Source: an uncultured Clostridia bacterium (GTDB taxonomy: Bacteria; Bacillota; Clostridia; Oscillospirales; Acutalibacteraceae). From it: a stretch of DNA of 64,000 bases. Where the stretch lies: positions 1-64,000 of the forward strand of contig CAMMVF010000010.1 in NCBI GenBank assembly GCA_946500295.1. Reading direction: 5' to 3'. Shown piece after piece: positions 16,399 to 25,390 of this stretch. A model generated the notes under the pieces. The model had not been told where the DNA came from and made no database searches. It was given only the letters and a program-made list of their open reading frames with translations. Each line of letters opens with the position of its first letter. The stretch's first letter is position 1. Both the position numbers and the translations under genes were made by a program.

Positions 16399-17988
16399 AT
16401 GAATAGCTGGATTAACGAGGCAGTATTTTATCATATCTACCCGTTGGGTTTTACAGGCTCGCCACAGTACAATGACGGGAAGCAGGAGTACCGTCTTGAT
16501 AAGATTAAAGAATGGATACCACACATGAGGGAGATGAATATAACCGCTCTCTATCTCGGCCCGGTATTTGATTCAAGCAAGCACGGATATGACACCAAAG
16601 ACTATTATAAGGTTGACACAAGGCTCGGCGATAATGATTCGTTTAAAGAAATATGTAAACAGCTTCACGAAAACGGCATAAGAATCGTACTTGACGGCGT
16701 TTTCAACCATGTGGGCAGAGAGTTCTGGGCGTTTAAGGATGTTCAGGAAAAGGGCAGCGCAAGCGAGTATTGCTCATGGTTTTATAATCTGAATTTTGGC
16801 GGGAACAGCCCCTGCGGCGATCCGTTTTGGTACGAGGGGTGGAACGGTCATTACGAGCTTGTCAAGCTTAATCTGCAAAACCCGGCTGTGGTGGATCATT
16901 TGATAGGCGCCGTAGGAATGTGGATGGATGAGTTTGGTATAGACGGATTCAGGCTAGATGCGGCTGACTGCATAGATTTTAGCTTTTTCCGCAGACTCAG
17001 GGAATTTTGCAAGAGCAAGAGAGGGGATTTCTGGCTGATGGGCGAGATTATCCACGGCGACTACAGCCGCTGGGCTAATCCCGATATGCTCGACAGTGTG
17101 ACGAATTATGAGTGTTACAAAGGTATATATTCCTCCCATAACGACCACAACTATTTTGAGATAGCGCATTCGCTTCAAAGGCAGTTTGCAAACGGCGGCA
17201 TATACAAAAATATCTATACCTATAATTTTCTCGACAACCACGATGTAAACAGGGTTGCGAGCAATCTAAAAGACAAGATTCACCTGAGAAACTGCTATAC
17301 TATTTTATATACTATGCCGGGAGCTCCCTCGGTATATTACGGCAGTGAATGGGGCATGGAGGGGCAGAGAACTCAAAACAGTGACGATGCGCTGCGTCCT
17401 TGCCTTGATATTAACAATATTCCAAACAAGGATGAAGAGCTTTGCGATTTTATTGGAAAACTTGGTGCAATCAGGTTGGCGTTACCTGCGCTGAAAAACG
17501 GTAGCTTTGAGAACAGCACAATCAAAAACGAGCAGCTCGTTTACTGCCGCCGTGCTGAGGGTCAAACCGTGTATGTAGCTTTGAATTTGAGCGACAGAGA
17601 AGAGAGAGTCGGCTTTAATGTTGACGGCGGGTATGGCAAGTTAACGGATGTACTGAATGACAACGAAATTTTCGAAGCCTCCGGCTATGTTGAGGTACCG
17701 ATTCCGGCACACAGCGCTAGGATTTTGGTTTTAAACGACGGAAGCTTTACAATATATATTCAAGCAAAAACAGAATCTGAATCCGAGCCTGAAATGCAGA
17801 AATCTGAAAATACTAACACCGAGGTACAGCCAAGAGAGTTAAAACTTGGAGATGAATTTACTCGCAAAGGCGGTGAAATGTGCAAAGCGGTAGCATTTGT
17901 AAATGCTGCTGACACAGGGGAAGAGCTTGTGGTTTACAGGGTTAAAGATAGCGGCGAGCTTGGGGCTTGCATTAAATCCGAAATATGA
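16399..17988 (+). CDS. Cytoplasmic GH13 alpha-glucan hydrolase with C-terminal DUF1653-like domain
   Basis: A 529-residue GH13 enzyme without signal peptide, resembling cyclomaltodextrinase/maltogenic amylase-type proteins that degrade imported oligosaccharides. Catalytic residues are D187 (FRLDAAD), E216 (MGEI) and D282 (FLDNHD); GVFNHVG is the first conserved region. A beta-domain ends near residue 450. The last 50 residues (about 480-528: GDEFTRKGG ... DTGEELVVYRVKD) look like a DUF1653-type module, unusual on a GH13 enzyme. Start ATG 16399 follows TTAGGAGT. It is monocistronic, with its own promoter and terminator. Exact specificity is not readable. Confidence 0.88.
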   Translation: MNSWINEAVFYHIYPLGFTGSPQYNDGKQEYRLDKIKEWIPHMREMNITALYLGPVFDSSKHGYDTKDYYKVDTRLGDNDSFKEICKQLHENGIRIVLDGVFNHVGREFWAFKDVQEKGSASEYCSWFYNLNFGGNSPCGDPFWYEGWNGHYELVKLNLQNPAVVDHLIGAVGMWMDEFGIDGFRLDAADCIDFSFFRRLREFCKSKRGDFWLMGEIIHGDYSRWANPDMLDSVTNYECYKGIYSSHNDHNYFEIAHSLQRQFANGGIYKNIYTYNFLDNHDVNRVASNLKDKIHLRNCYTILYTMPGAPSVYYGSEWGMEGQRTQNSDDALRPCLDINNIPNKDEELCDFIGKLGAIRLALPALKNGSFENSTIKNEQLVYCRRAEGQTVYVALNLSDREERVGFNVDGGYGKLTDVLNDNEIFEASGYVEVPIPAHSARILVLNDGSFTIYIQAKTESESEPEMQKSENTNTEVQPRELKLGDEFTRKGGEMCKAVAFVNAADTGEELVVYRVKDSGELGACIKSEI

Positions 17989-17996
17989 CAATTATC

Positions 17997-18026
17997 GGGC
18001 GCACTGTCTGGTGCGCCCAATTTTTG
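17997..18026 (+). terminator. Rho-independent terminator after the GH13 gene
   Basis: Perfect stem GGGCGCAC/GTGCGCCC with a 6-nt loop, then AATTTTT, 9 bp after the stop. Confidence 0.88.
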
Positions 18027-18043
18027 CTTACAAGTTTCATATA

Positions 18044-18943
18044 TTAAATATACTTCTTGTCTATCCAGCCCGTTACCTGGCCGGCAACGCCGATATTCTT
18101 GGCAGAGTTAGTGATTTTCATCCTGTTGCTAACGACTTCATCACTCCAAAGATAGTAGCTCCCGCTTACCGCCTTGGAAGCCTCCTTAGCAGTAGAGCTT
18201 ATATACAGTGGTACGTCTTTTAGATTAAGCTCTTTAACGGCCTCACTCGGAGTGTAGATGAGTTTGCCGTCACTGTCATAAACCTTATAGCCGGGATTTT
18301 GGTCAGCCATTTTCTTTGCGTTTTCCAAAATTGAAAAAGCTCCTATCTGTGTTTTGGCGTCGCCTGCACTTTTTCTTACCCTATAAAGCTTGTCTGTCAC
18401 GCTGCCGCCGTCGGGTTTGTAGTAAACTCCGTAATAATCACAAACGCCCTTGGCTATGGCCTCTCCCAGCTCCTTGGTGTTTTCCACTATAAATTTTGCT
18501 CCTTGTACGGTGTCGTGAAATTCACACTCAAGATAAACCGCCACCGCCGTGGTATTGCTCAGCTCATACAGAGAGGTGTTGACCCTGACCGAATAGTCTT
18601 TTCCGGGTGTTATAGGTCCCACAGCTCCAAGAATTGCGGTGGCAGCTCGGTAATTTTCGCTTGCCGAACTGAATATCATTACCAGAGTACCTCCGGTAAC
18701 AGTACCGTCAAAGGCGTTTGTGTGGATTGGCAGGTGCAAATCTGCGCCCCAGTTGTTACTTTCTGAGACTGAGTTATACATTGATTGTCCCTCGGCGGCT
18801 TTTTTAACCTCAAAGCCACAGCGTTCAAGGGCGGTTTTTGCATATGAGGCTATTTTGTTGCACTGCACCATTTCATTGGTATTGCCGTAAGCGTAGCTGT
18901 TGCCGTTTTGGTTGCTCGGGCTGAGATAAATTTTTTTAGCCAT
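18044..18943 (-). CDS. N-acetylmuramoyl-L-alanine amidase (Amidase_3) with SPOR domain
   Basis: A 299-residue peptidoglycan amidase. The Amidase_3 domain (about 3-172) shows NTNEMVQ (E24), LPIHTNAF (H74) and VYLECEFHD (catalytic Glu). A SPOR-like domain (about 187-232: LYRVRKSAGDAKTQIGAFS) follows, then an 65-residue tail. No signal peptide is present. That combination recalls Bacillus CwlC, a mother-cell wall hydrolase acting at spore release; a phage-type endolysin is the alternative. Odd point: the usual first zinc ligand (His of DPGHGG) is absent, replaced by SPSNQ. The ribosome binding site GGGAGG precedes the ATG. Confidence 0.85.
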   Translation of the reverse strand: MAKKIYLSPSNQNGNSYAYGNTNEMVQCNKIASYAKTALERCGFEVKKAAEGQSMYNSVSESNNWGADLHLPIHTNAFDGTVTGGTLVMIFSSASENYRAATAILGAVGPITPGKDYSVRVNTSLYELSNTTAVAVYLECEFHDTVQGAKFIVENTKELGEAIAKGVCDYYGVYYKPDGGSVTDKLYRVRKSAGDAKTQIGAFSILENAKKMADQNPGYKVYDSDGKLIYTPSEAVKELNLKDVPLYISSTAKEASKAVSGSYYLWSDEVVSNRMKITNSAKNIGVAGQVTGWIDKKYI

Positions 18944-19099
18944 AATTTTCCTCCCTTCTCGATTATCCGTGTATTTGCGGAGGTTGTCCGCAGTACATAA
19001 TATGAGAAACGCGTCAAATTTGTTATTATCTTTACCTTTGTCAGACTTTATATCTGCGCCCTATTTGTACTGTATTTAGACTGTATGATATATTTTGGC

Positions 19100-19128
19100 T
19101 TGAAGAAGCTTAAATCAGATGCTATAAT
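19100..19128 (+). promoter_or_regulatory. Sigma-A-type promoter of tepA-uppP-ftsK
   Basis: TTGAAG at 19100-19105, a 17-bp spacer ending GATGC, and TATAAT at 19123-19128 (extended -10), 76 bp before the tepA ATG. Confidence 0.72.
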
Positions 19129-19203
19129 ATAGTATGAATTAATTTGCTAAAATGAGGCAAACTACTCCTTGTAGAAATAACTAGATTTCAAAGGAGAGTT
19201 TGT

Positions 19204-19944
19204 ATGAGCAAGGGTAAAGCAAATACGGAAGAACAGCCGCAAAATGAAGATATGACCTCGCAGGGAGAAGCTCCGACGCCTTCGCTTGACGGTACGGGGG
19301 CTGTGCTGGTAAAAATACAAGGTCATCTTGTGTACTGTCTCACCATTATAGGTCAGATAGAGGGACATCAGATTCTCTCTTCCGACAGTAAAACCACTAA
19401 GTACGAGCATGTCATACCGCAGCTTGTTTGTGCAGACCAGAGCGAAAGAGTAGATGGCATATTGATTTTGCTCAACACATCAGGCGGAGATGTTGAGGCA
19501 GGACTTGCGATTGCCGAGCTTATTTCGGGGCTCAGAAAGCCGACGGTTTCCCTTGTTTTGGGTGGTGGACATTCCATCGGCATACCTCTGGCAGTGTCTA
19601 CTGATTATTCATTTATCGCAAAGACGGCTTCGATGACGGTTCACCCCGTAAGGAGTACCGGCGTTACTATAGGCGCTCCCCAGACATTTGAGTATTTTCG
19701 CAGAATGCAGGAGAGGATAAACGGCTTTGTGGCAGAAAATTCCTCTATTTCTGCCAGCCGCTACAACTCACTTGCCATGAATACGGGTCAGCTCGTACTG
19801 GATGTTGGAACTGTTTTAGACGGTGAGGAGGCTGTTGAGCATGGGCTGATAGACGAGCTCGGCTCTTACCGTGATGCAGCCGAAAAACTTTGCGAATTGA
19901 TACAAAAGGGCAAAAAGAGGAGAAAAGGAAAGCCTAACGGCTAA
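19204..19944 (+). CDS. tepA: ClpP-like serine protease, TepA family
   Basis: A 246-residue ClpP-fold protease. The catalytic Ser is S124 in GGGHSIGIP and the His is H147 in TVHPVRSTG; LLNTSGGDVEAGLAIAE is the substrate-binding strand. The first 30 residues are polar and disordered; the end is basic. In Bacillus, TepA lies next to spoIIIE and is linked to protein translocation and sporulation; the same neighbourhood is seen here. AAAGGAGAG precedes the ATG. uppP follows after 38 bp. Confidence 0.9.
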   Translation: MSKGKANTEEQPQNEDMTSQGEAPTPSLDGTGAVLVKIQGHLVYCLTIIGQIEGHQILSSDSKTTKYEHVIPQLVCADQSERVDGILILLNTSGGDVEAGLAIAELISGLRKPTVSLVLGGGHSIGIPLAVSTDYSFIAKTASMTVHPVRSTGVTIGAPQTFEYFRRMQERINGFVAENSSISASRYNSLAMNTGQLVLDVGTVLDGEEAVEHGLIDELGSYRDAAEKLCELIQKGKKRRKGKPNG

Positions 19945-19982
19945 ACTTTGCGCCTGATGGCGCTACATATACGGAGGCTAAG

Positions 19983-20939
19983 ATGACAGTTATAGACGCA
20001 GTGATTCAGGGCGTAGTTCAGGGATTGACAGAATTTCTGCCGGTGTCCAGCAGCGGTCACCTGACTATATCCCAGCATATTTTGGGAGTTACGGAATCGA
20101 ATTTGTTTTTTAATGTAATGCTCCATCTGGGTACACTATTTGCAGTTTTGATTGTATATCGCAAGACGGTTGCGGACTTGTTTACAGGGTTTATTCAGAT
20201 AGTAAAAGCTATTGTATCAGGAAGCTTTAAAATCAGTAAGTTAAGCCATGAACAAAAAATGGTTATCACACTTATTATAGGGCTTGTGCCGCTTTTTTTG
20301 CTTTTTGTACCGATTCCCGGCAGCGGGGGCTTAAATGCAAAGGACCTCGCCGAAATTTGGTCAGGAGCAACCGGCTATTTTATTATGGTCGGAGCGGCGT
20401 TGCTGTTTACCAGTATTTTGCTTATGGTTGGAATAGCTGCAAGCAGATTGAGTGCCAAAAATGAGGCGCACCGCCGAGCTTCAAAATCAGCCACGGGCAG
20501 GCATAGCCTTAGACCTCTTGACGCCCTGGCTGTAGGTTTTGCCCAGCTTTTTGCAGCTGTATTTCCGGGACTTTCCCGCTCGGGTTCGACTCTTGCAGTT
20601 GGACAGCTTTGCGGTTTAAGTAAGCAGACGGCTCTTGATTACAGCTTTGTTCTTGGAATCCCGTCTATATTGGCGGCAACTGTTTTGGAGGGTAAGGACG
20701 CTATAACCTCGGGTTCGCTTGGTGACGTTGAAATTATTCCCTTACTGGTTGGAGTAGTGGTTTCGGCTGTTGTAGGCTTTTTTGCCATCTGGCTTTTTAA
20801 GTGGATGTTAGCAAAGGACAGAATGTACATATTTGTTATTTATACGGCCGTGGTCGGAGTTGCCGTAGTTATTATCAGCCTTGTCGAGCTTAACAGCGGG
20901 GTGAATATTTTTACGGGTGAGGCTCTTACATTTATGTAG
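19983..20939 (+). CDS. uppP: Undecaprenyl-diphosphatase
   Basis: A 318-residue multi-pass membrane phosphatase (BacA/UppP) that recycles undecaprenyl pyrophosphate to the lipid carrier for peptidoglycan and other envelope polymers. Signatures are GVVQGLTEFLPVSSSGHL at the N-terminus and FPGLSRSGSTL in the second half. It is slightly longer than E. coli BacA because of a basic loop near residues 160-175 (NEAHRRASKSATGRH). ACGGAGG precedes the ATG. High expression of this family can give bacitracin tolerance. Confidence 0.94.
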   Translation: MTVIDAVIQGVVQGLTEFLPVSSSGHLTISQHILGVTESNLFFNVMLHLGTLFAVLIVYRKTVADLFTGFIQIVKAIVSGSFKISKLSHEQKMVITLIIGLVPLFLLFVPIPGSGGLNAKDLAEIWSGATGYFIMVGAALLFTSILLMVGIAASRLSAKNEAHRRASKSATGRHSLRPLDALAVGFAQLFAAVFPGLSRSGSTLAVGQLCGLSKQTALDYSFVLGIPSILAATVLEGKDAITSGSLGDVEIIPLLVGVVVSAVVGFFAIWLFKWMLAKDRMYIFVIYTAVVGVAVVIISLVELNSGVNIFTGEALTFM

Positions 20940-21009
20940 TATGTAGCGCTTAGTGCAAAATTTTATATATAGAAAGTTAGCTTAATGCTTATTCTCGGAG
21001 GTTTAAAGA

Positions 21010-23586
21010 TTGGCAGAAAAAAAGAACACCGTAAAAAAAACAGGCGCAAAGTCAAATACAAGAGCAAAGACTACTCAAAAGAAAAAGCCGATGGCCAAGG
21101 GTAAGACGCATGAAGAGCAGAATAAAGGACTTTCATATCAGACCAAGGCCATACTGATGCTTGGTATAGCTGCTGTGCTCATGTGCGTTATACTTATTGA
21201 ATCAGGTGGTGTTTGGCTTTGGGCTCATAACTTTTTCGCAGGATTATTCGGCTTTTGCGCCATACTGATTCCGCTGTTTTTGTTATACATAGCAATAATT
21301 ACGGCGCTGGAAAAAAAGATTAGCGGAAAAACAGCCGGAAAGCTGATGCTTGCAGCGGGAACAATAGTATGTATTGCCACCACAATTTATGTGTTTAATG
21401 CAAGCCCGCAGCTCAGCGGGTCAGATTATTTTTCAGAACTTTTGAAGCTGTATAATTCTGGAACTAACCAGGCCGGAGCAGGCTTACTCAGTGGCGTTCT
21501 GGGATTTCCGCTGGTGATGTTGTGCGGTAAGTTGGGGGCGCAGATACTTTCAGTGATAACTTTGATTGTACTGCTCATGCTTTTATTTGGAGTTTCTCTT
21601 AAAAACATAATTATTGCGGCAAAGAAACCAGCCGACAAGTTCAAAGATGTCGCATCAGAAGCACGGGAGACGAGACGCCGGGCGGTAAAAAAGAAAAAGA
21701 GCTATGCCTATGATGTTGAACAGTCAATTCAACAAAGGGACAGACGCTCAAGCTTTGATATAGATGTTCCTATGGATGGGGCTGGCGCTTCGGATAAGGG
21801 TCACGGCAAGTCAGCTTCAAGCTATGAAAACCTCAAGGCTGCTTGGGACAGCAATAATCAAAATGATGGGGAAGATTTATCTACAGCTTTGCCTGCAGCA
21901 ACTGTTGCGGCTGCCGAGGTGATGGAGAAAAAGAAGCGTCCGAGGAAGTCGAGCCCCGGTCAGCTCCAGCCCGACCCTCAGACTGTTCCGGTGGAGCTTG
22001 AAAGAGAAGAGGAAAAGGACCATCCTACGGAGAGCGGATATCGCTATCCTCCGCTTGAGCTTTTAGCACCGTCTCCGGATGAGTACAGTGATTCTGACGC
22101 CTTTGTCAAGGAGATGAGAGAGAGGGGAGACAAGCTTATTTCCACACTTGAGAGCTTTGGTGTCAGGGCGAAAATTATTGATATAGCCAGAGGACCGGCT
22201 GTCACCCGCTTTGAGCTGCAGCCTGCCGCAGGAATAAAGATAAGTAAAATAACCAATCTTTCAGATGATATTGCGATGAATCTTGCGGCGGAAAGAGTAA
22301 GGATAGAAGCCCCGATCCCGGGTAAGGCGGCGGTTGGTATAGAGATTCCGAATAAGACCGTTACCATGGTTTCAATGAGGGAGCTTATCGGCTCTCAGCA
22401 GTTTAAAAACGCAAAAAGCAAGCTTACCGTAGTGCTGGGAAAGGATATCTCGGGTAATATTGTAATCACAGATTTGGCAAAAATGCCTCACCTTCTCATT
22501 GCAGGTACTACCGGCAGCGGTAAGTCGGTTTGCGTAAACTCGCTGCTGCTGAGTATTCTGTATAAGGCAACGCCCGACGAAGTGAAGATAGTGCTCATAG
22601 ACCCTAAAATGGTTGAATTTTCAAAGTACAAGGGAGTACCCCATCTTCTTATTCCGGTTGTCTCTGATGTAAAAAAAGCAGCTGGAGCGCTCAACTGGGC
22701 GGTAAGCGAGATGCTTGAGAGATATAAAATATTTGCCGCCTACAGTGTGAGAGATATAGAGAGCTACAATAAGATGGTCGATTTATATAAGGAAAAGTAT
22801 AAGGACTTGGATCCCGATACTCCGGAGGAGGATTTGCCTTTGACTGAAGAGGGACTCCCTATTCCAAAAGAAAAGCTGCCGAAAATTGTAATAGCAATAG
22901 ACGAGCTTGCCGATTTGATGATGGTGGCTCCAAATGAGGTCGAGGAGTCTATCTGTCGTCTGGCTCAAATGGCTCGTGCCGCAGGTATGCACCTTGTTAT
23001 CGCTACTCAGAGACCATCTGTCAACGTAATTACAGGCGTAATTAAGGCTAATATCCCCAGCCGTATAGCTTTAAAGACCTCATCTCAGATTGATTCAAGG
23101 ACCATACTGGATTTAAGCGGAGCTGAGAAGCTTTTGGGAAGGGGCGATATGCTTTTTGCCCCGATCGGCTGTTCAAAGCCTCTTAGAGTTCAAGGCGGTT
23201 ACTCCTCGGACAAGGAGATAGAAAATGTTACTGCCTTTACAAAGAAGAGCGCAAAACTCGACTACAATGAGGAGATAGTCGAACAGATTGAAAAGATAGC
23301 CAGTACCGAGATTACCGGGGGAAAGAAAAACGACCCTGCTGTTGCTGACAGCGATGGTGATGCTGACCCGATGCTCAACGACGCTATCAAGCTCGTAGTG
23401 GAAGCCGGTCAAGCCTCTACTTCACTTTTACAGCGCAGGCTGCGTCTTGGCTATGCCCGCGCGGGAAGACTAATAGATGAAATGGAGCAGATGGGAATTG
23501 TCGGACCTCACGAGGGCTCAAAGTCGAGAAAGGTTCTAATAAGTTATCAGGAGTGGCTCGAGAGAAATAATATGATGAGCGGCTAA
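21010..23586 (+). CDS. ftsK: FtsK/SpoIIIE-family DNA translocase
   Basis: An 858-residue ATP-driven double-stranded DNA pump for chromosome segregation at division or sporulation septa. Residues 1-45 are Lys-rich; four membrane segments span about 45-205; a charged linker reaches residue 340. The motor domain has Walker A GTTGSGKSVCVN (about 497-508), IVLIDPKMVEF, and Walker B IVIAIDELADLM. The C-terminal gamma winged helix (about 790-850: SLLQRRLRLGYARAGRLIDE) reads DNA orientation motifs. The start is TTG 21010 after GGAGGT. Whether it is SpoIIIE or vegetative FtsK is undecided; tepA nearby favours SpoIIIE. Confidence 0.95.
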   Translation: MAEKKNTVKKTGAKSNTRAKTTQKKKPMAKGKTHEEQNKGLSYQTKAILMLGIAAVLMCVILIESGGVWLWAHNFFAGLFGFCAILIPLFLLYIAIITALEKKISGKTAGKLMLAAGTIVCIATTIYVFNASPQLSGSDYFSELLKLYNSGTNQAGAGLLSGVLGFPLVMLCGKLGAQILSVITLIVLLMLLFGVSLKNIIIAAKKPADKFKDVASEARETRRRAVKKKKSYAYDVEQSIQQRDRRSSFDIDVPMDGAGASDKGHGKSASSYENLKAAWDSNNQNDGEDLSTALPAATVAAAEVMEKKKRPRKSSPGQLQPDPQTVPVELEREEEKDHPTESGYRYPPLELLAPSPDEYSDSDAFVKEMRERGDKLISTLESFGVRAKIIDIARGPAVTRFELQPAAGIKISKITNLSDDIAMNLAAERVRIEAPIPGKAAVGIEIPNKTVTMVSMRELIGSQQFKNAKSKLTVVLGKDISGNIVITDLAKMPHLLIAGTTGSGKSVCVNSLLLSILYKATPDEVKIVLIDPKMVEFSKYKGVPHLLIPVVSDVKKAAGALNWAVSEMLERYKIFAAYSVRDIESYNKMVDLYKEKYKDLDPDTPEEDLPLTEEGLPIPKEKLPKIVIAIDELADLMMVAPNEVEESICRLAQMARAAGMHLVIATQRPSVNVITGVIKANIPSRIALKTSSQIDSRTILDLSGAEKLLGRGDMLFAPIGCSKPLRVQGGYSSDKEIENVTAFTKKSAKLDYNEEIVEQIEKIASTEITGGKKNDPAVADSDGDADPMLNDAIKLVVEAGQASTSLLQRRLRLGYARAGRLIDEMEQMGIVGPHEGSKSRKVLISYQEWLERNNMMSG

Positions 23587-23680
23587 GAGGCGATGCTTTC
23601 TTGAGAGTACATACTCGAGTTGCTTCTCACAGCACTTTAAGCTTTATTTATTTTAGATATTGATAGAGAATAAAGTAATA

Positions 23681-23708
23681 TTGACAAATGCGAAAAAAAG
23701 CATAAAAT
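23681..23708 (+). promoter_or_regulatory. Sigma-A-type promoter of the polysaccharide export operon
   Basis: TTGACA at 23681-23686, a 16-bp spacer and TAAAAT at 23703-23708, 36 bp before the GTG start. Confidence 0.68.
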
Positions 23709-23743
23709 AGTAAAAGTCAAATCGTTCTTCAGAATTTAAGGAT

Positions 23744-24586
23744 GTGAAATATTTGTTTGAGATTTTTAGGGAGCACAAGGGCTTTACCAGGCAAATTTTT
23801 TTGCTGGCGAAAAATGAACTCATAAAAACCTACAAAGGTTCTGCCGTAGGTCCGCTGTGGGCGGTGGTCAAGCCGTTGTTTACCCTCTTTGTATATTGGT
23901 TTGCCTTTAGCGTGGGTCTTAGGGGTAATAGGGTGGTTGAGGTTGCAAATATCCACGGTCAGACCGTTGGATTTCCAATCTTTATCTTTATCCTCGTGGG
24001 CTTTGTTCCGTGGTGCTTTATTAGCGACTCTATTTTGTTTGGCGCTAGAAGTATAAGGACAAACCGCCATTTTGTTACTAAGGTATCATTCCCTGTTTCA
24101 ACTATAATGTCATACACAATACTTTCAAAGCTGTTTGTTCATTTTTTGCTTGTAATATGTATGTATATATATGTGTTGATCGTGAATGGCGGACCGACTA
24201 TTTACAATATCCAGTTTTTCTACTACTGTCCGCTGATGTACCTGTTTTTTCTGGTGCTTTCGTGGTCTACGGCTCCGATGAGCGCTTTCAGCTTTGATTT
24301 TTATAATATAATTAATTCTGTTATGTCAGGCTTATTTTGGCTTTCGAGTGTTATTTATTCCAGCTATGATATGGAGTACGGCTGGTTAAAGATTATTATG
24401 TTTTTTAATCCTATCAACTATTTTACCAACGGCTATCGCAATGCGTTTTTGTATAATCGGTGGTTTTGGGATTATCCGGAGTTCCCGCTCGAGACAATTA
24501 TTTTCTTTGCGGAGTTTGTTGTGCTGTTTTTTCTCGGTCTATGGAATTACAAGAGACTTCGTAAGAAAATTGCCGATGTCCTTTAA
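23744..24586 (+). CDS. ABC-2 type permease of a polysaccharide/teichoic acid exporter (Wzm/TagG type)
   Basis: A 280-residue integral membrane protein with six hydrophobic segments. The N-terminal amphipathic stretch ELIKTYKGSAVGPLWAVVKP matches the Wzm/KpsM/TagG family, which exports undecaprenyl-linked polymers. The start is GTG 23744 after AAGGA. The partner ATPase follows after 16 bp. No glycosyltransferase lies in the operon, so the polymer must be built by genes elsewhere. Confidence 0.88.
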   Translation: MKYLFEIFREHKGFTRQIFLLAKNELIKTYKGSAVGPLWAVVKPLFTLFVYWFAFSVGLRGNRVVEVANIHGQTVGFPIFIFILVGFVPWCFISDSILFGARSIRTNRHFVTKVSFPVSTIMSYTILSKLFVHFLLVICMYIYVLIVNGGPTIYNIQFFYYCPLMYLFFLVLSWSTAPMSAFSFDFYNIINSVMSGLFWLSSVIYSSYDMEYGWLKIIMFFNPINYFTNGYRNAFLYNRWFWDYPEFPLETIIFFAEFVVLFFLGLWNYKRLRKKIADVL

Positions 24587-24602
24587 CGATTGAAAGGAGA
24601 GC

Positions 24603-25331
24603 ATGATGGAAGAGCCAATTATTATATTTGACAAAGTGTCAAAGGTATACACCCTCTACAAGAGTGACGGCGACAGGCTTAAAGCGTTGTTTTTTCGACC
24701 CAAGTCGGCCAAGGATCACAGGGCGCTAAATAACGTAAGCTTTTCAATAAACAAGGGCGAGAGCGTGGGAATAATCGGAGACAACGGTGCGGGTAAGTCT
24801 ACTCTGCTAAAGATGATTACAGGCGTAAGCTTTCCTACCAGCGGCACGGTAAGCGTCAAGGGTAAGGTCGCCGCTTTGCTTGAGCTTACAGCAGGCTTCT
24901 CTCCCGAGATGACCGGTAGGGAGAATATTTATCTCAAGGGCTATATTCTGGGATTGAAGGATGATTTTATAAAATCCATTGAAAAGGATATAGTTGACTT
25001 CGCACAGATAGGAGACTATATAGACCAGCCTGTGCGCACATATTCAAGCGGAATGAAGATGCGTTTGGGTTTTGCGATTAATGTTAATATCGACCCTGAC
25101 ATACTTGTCATTGATGAGGCGTTGAGCGTTGGAGATGCGAAATTCAAAAAAAAATGCAAGGATAAAATTGCAAGCATAATCAAACAGGGCAAGACGGTTT
25201 TATTTGTAAGCCATTCAAAGGAAAGCGTCAAGGAAATGTGCCCGAGATGTATTTATCTTAAAAAGGGTGAAGTGGTTTTCGACGGTGACACCGAGGAGGC
25301 TCTAAAGATTTATTCCGAGAAGAAAAAATGA
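24603..25331 (+). CDS. Polysaccharide/teichoic acid exporter ATPase (Wzt/TagH type)
   Basis: A 242-residue ATPase. Walker A is GDNGAGKSTLL (about 58-68), then the ALLELTAGFSPEMTGRENIYL segment typical of the Wzt/TagH subfamily, signature TYSSGMKMRLGF, Walker B ILVIDEALSVGD and H-loop FVSHSKES. It lacks the C-terminal carbohydrate-binding domain of some Wzt proteins and the SH3 extension of TagH. AAGGAGAGC precedes the ATG. It pairs with the upstream permease. Confidence 0.92.
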   Translation: MMEEPIIIFDKVSKVYTLYKSDGDRLKALFFRPKSAKDHRALNNVSFSINKGESVGIIGDNGAGKSTLLKMITGVSFPTSGTVSVKGKVAALLELTAGFSPEMTGRENIYLKGYILGLKDDFIKSIEKDIVDFAQIGDYIDQPVRTYSSGMKMRLGFAINVNIDPDILVIDEALSVGDAKFKKKCKDKIASIIKQGKTVLFVSHSKESVKEMCPRCIYLKKGEVVFDGDTEEALKIYSEKKK

Positions 25332-25390
25332 AAGCGTTTATCAGCGCAAACTAAGGTTGTTGTGAAATTTGAAGGGGAGCTTAGTAAAGG

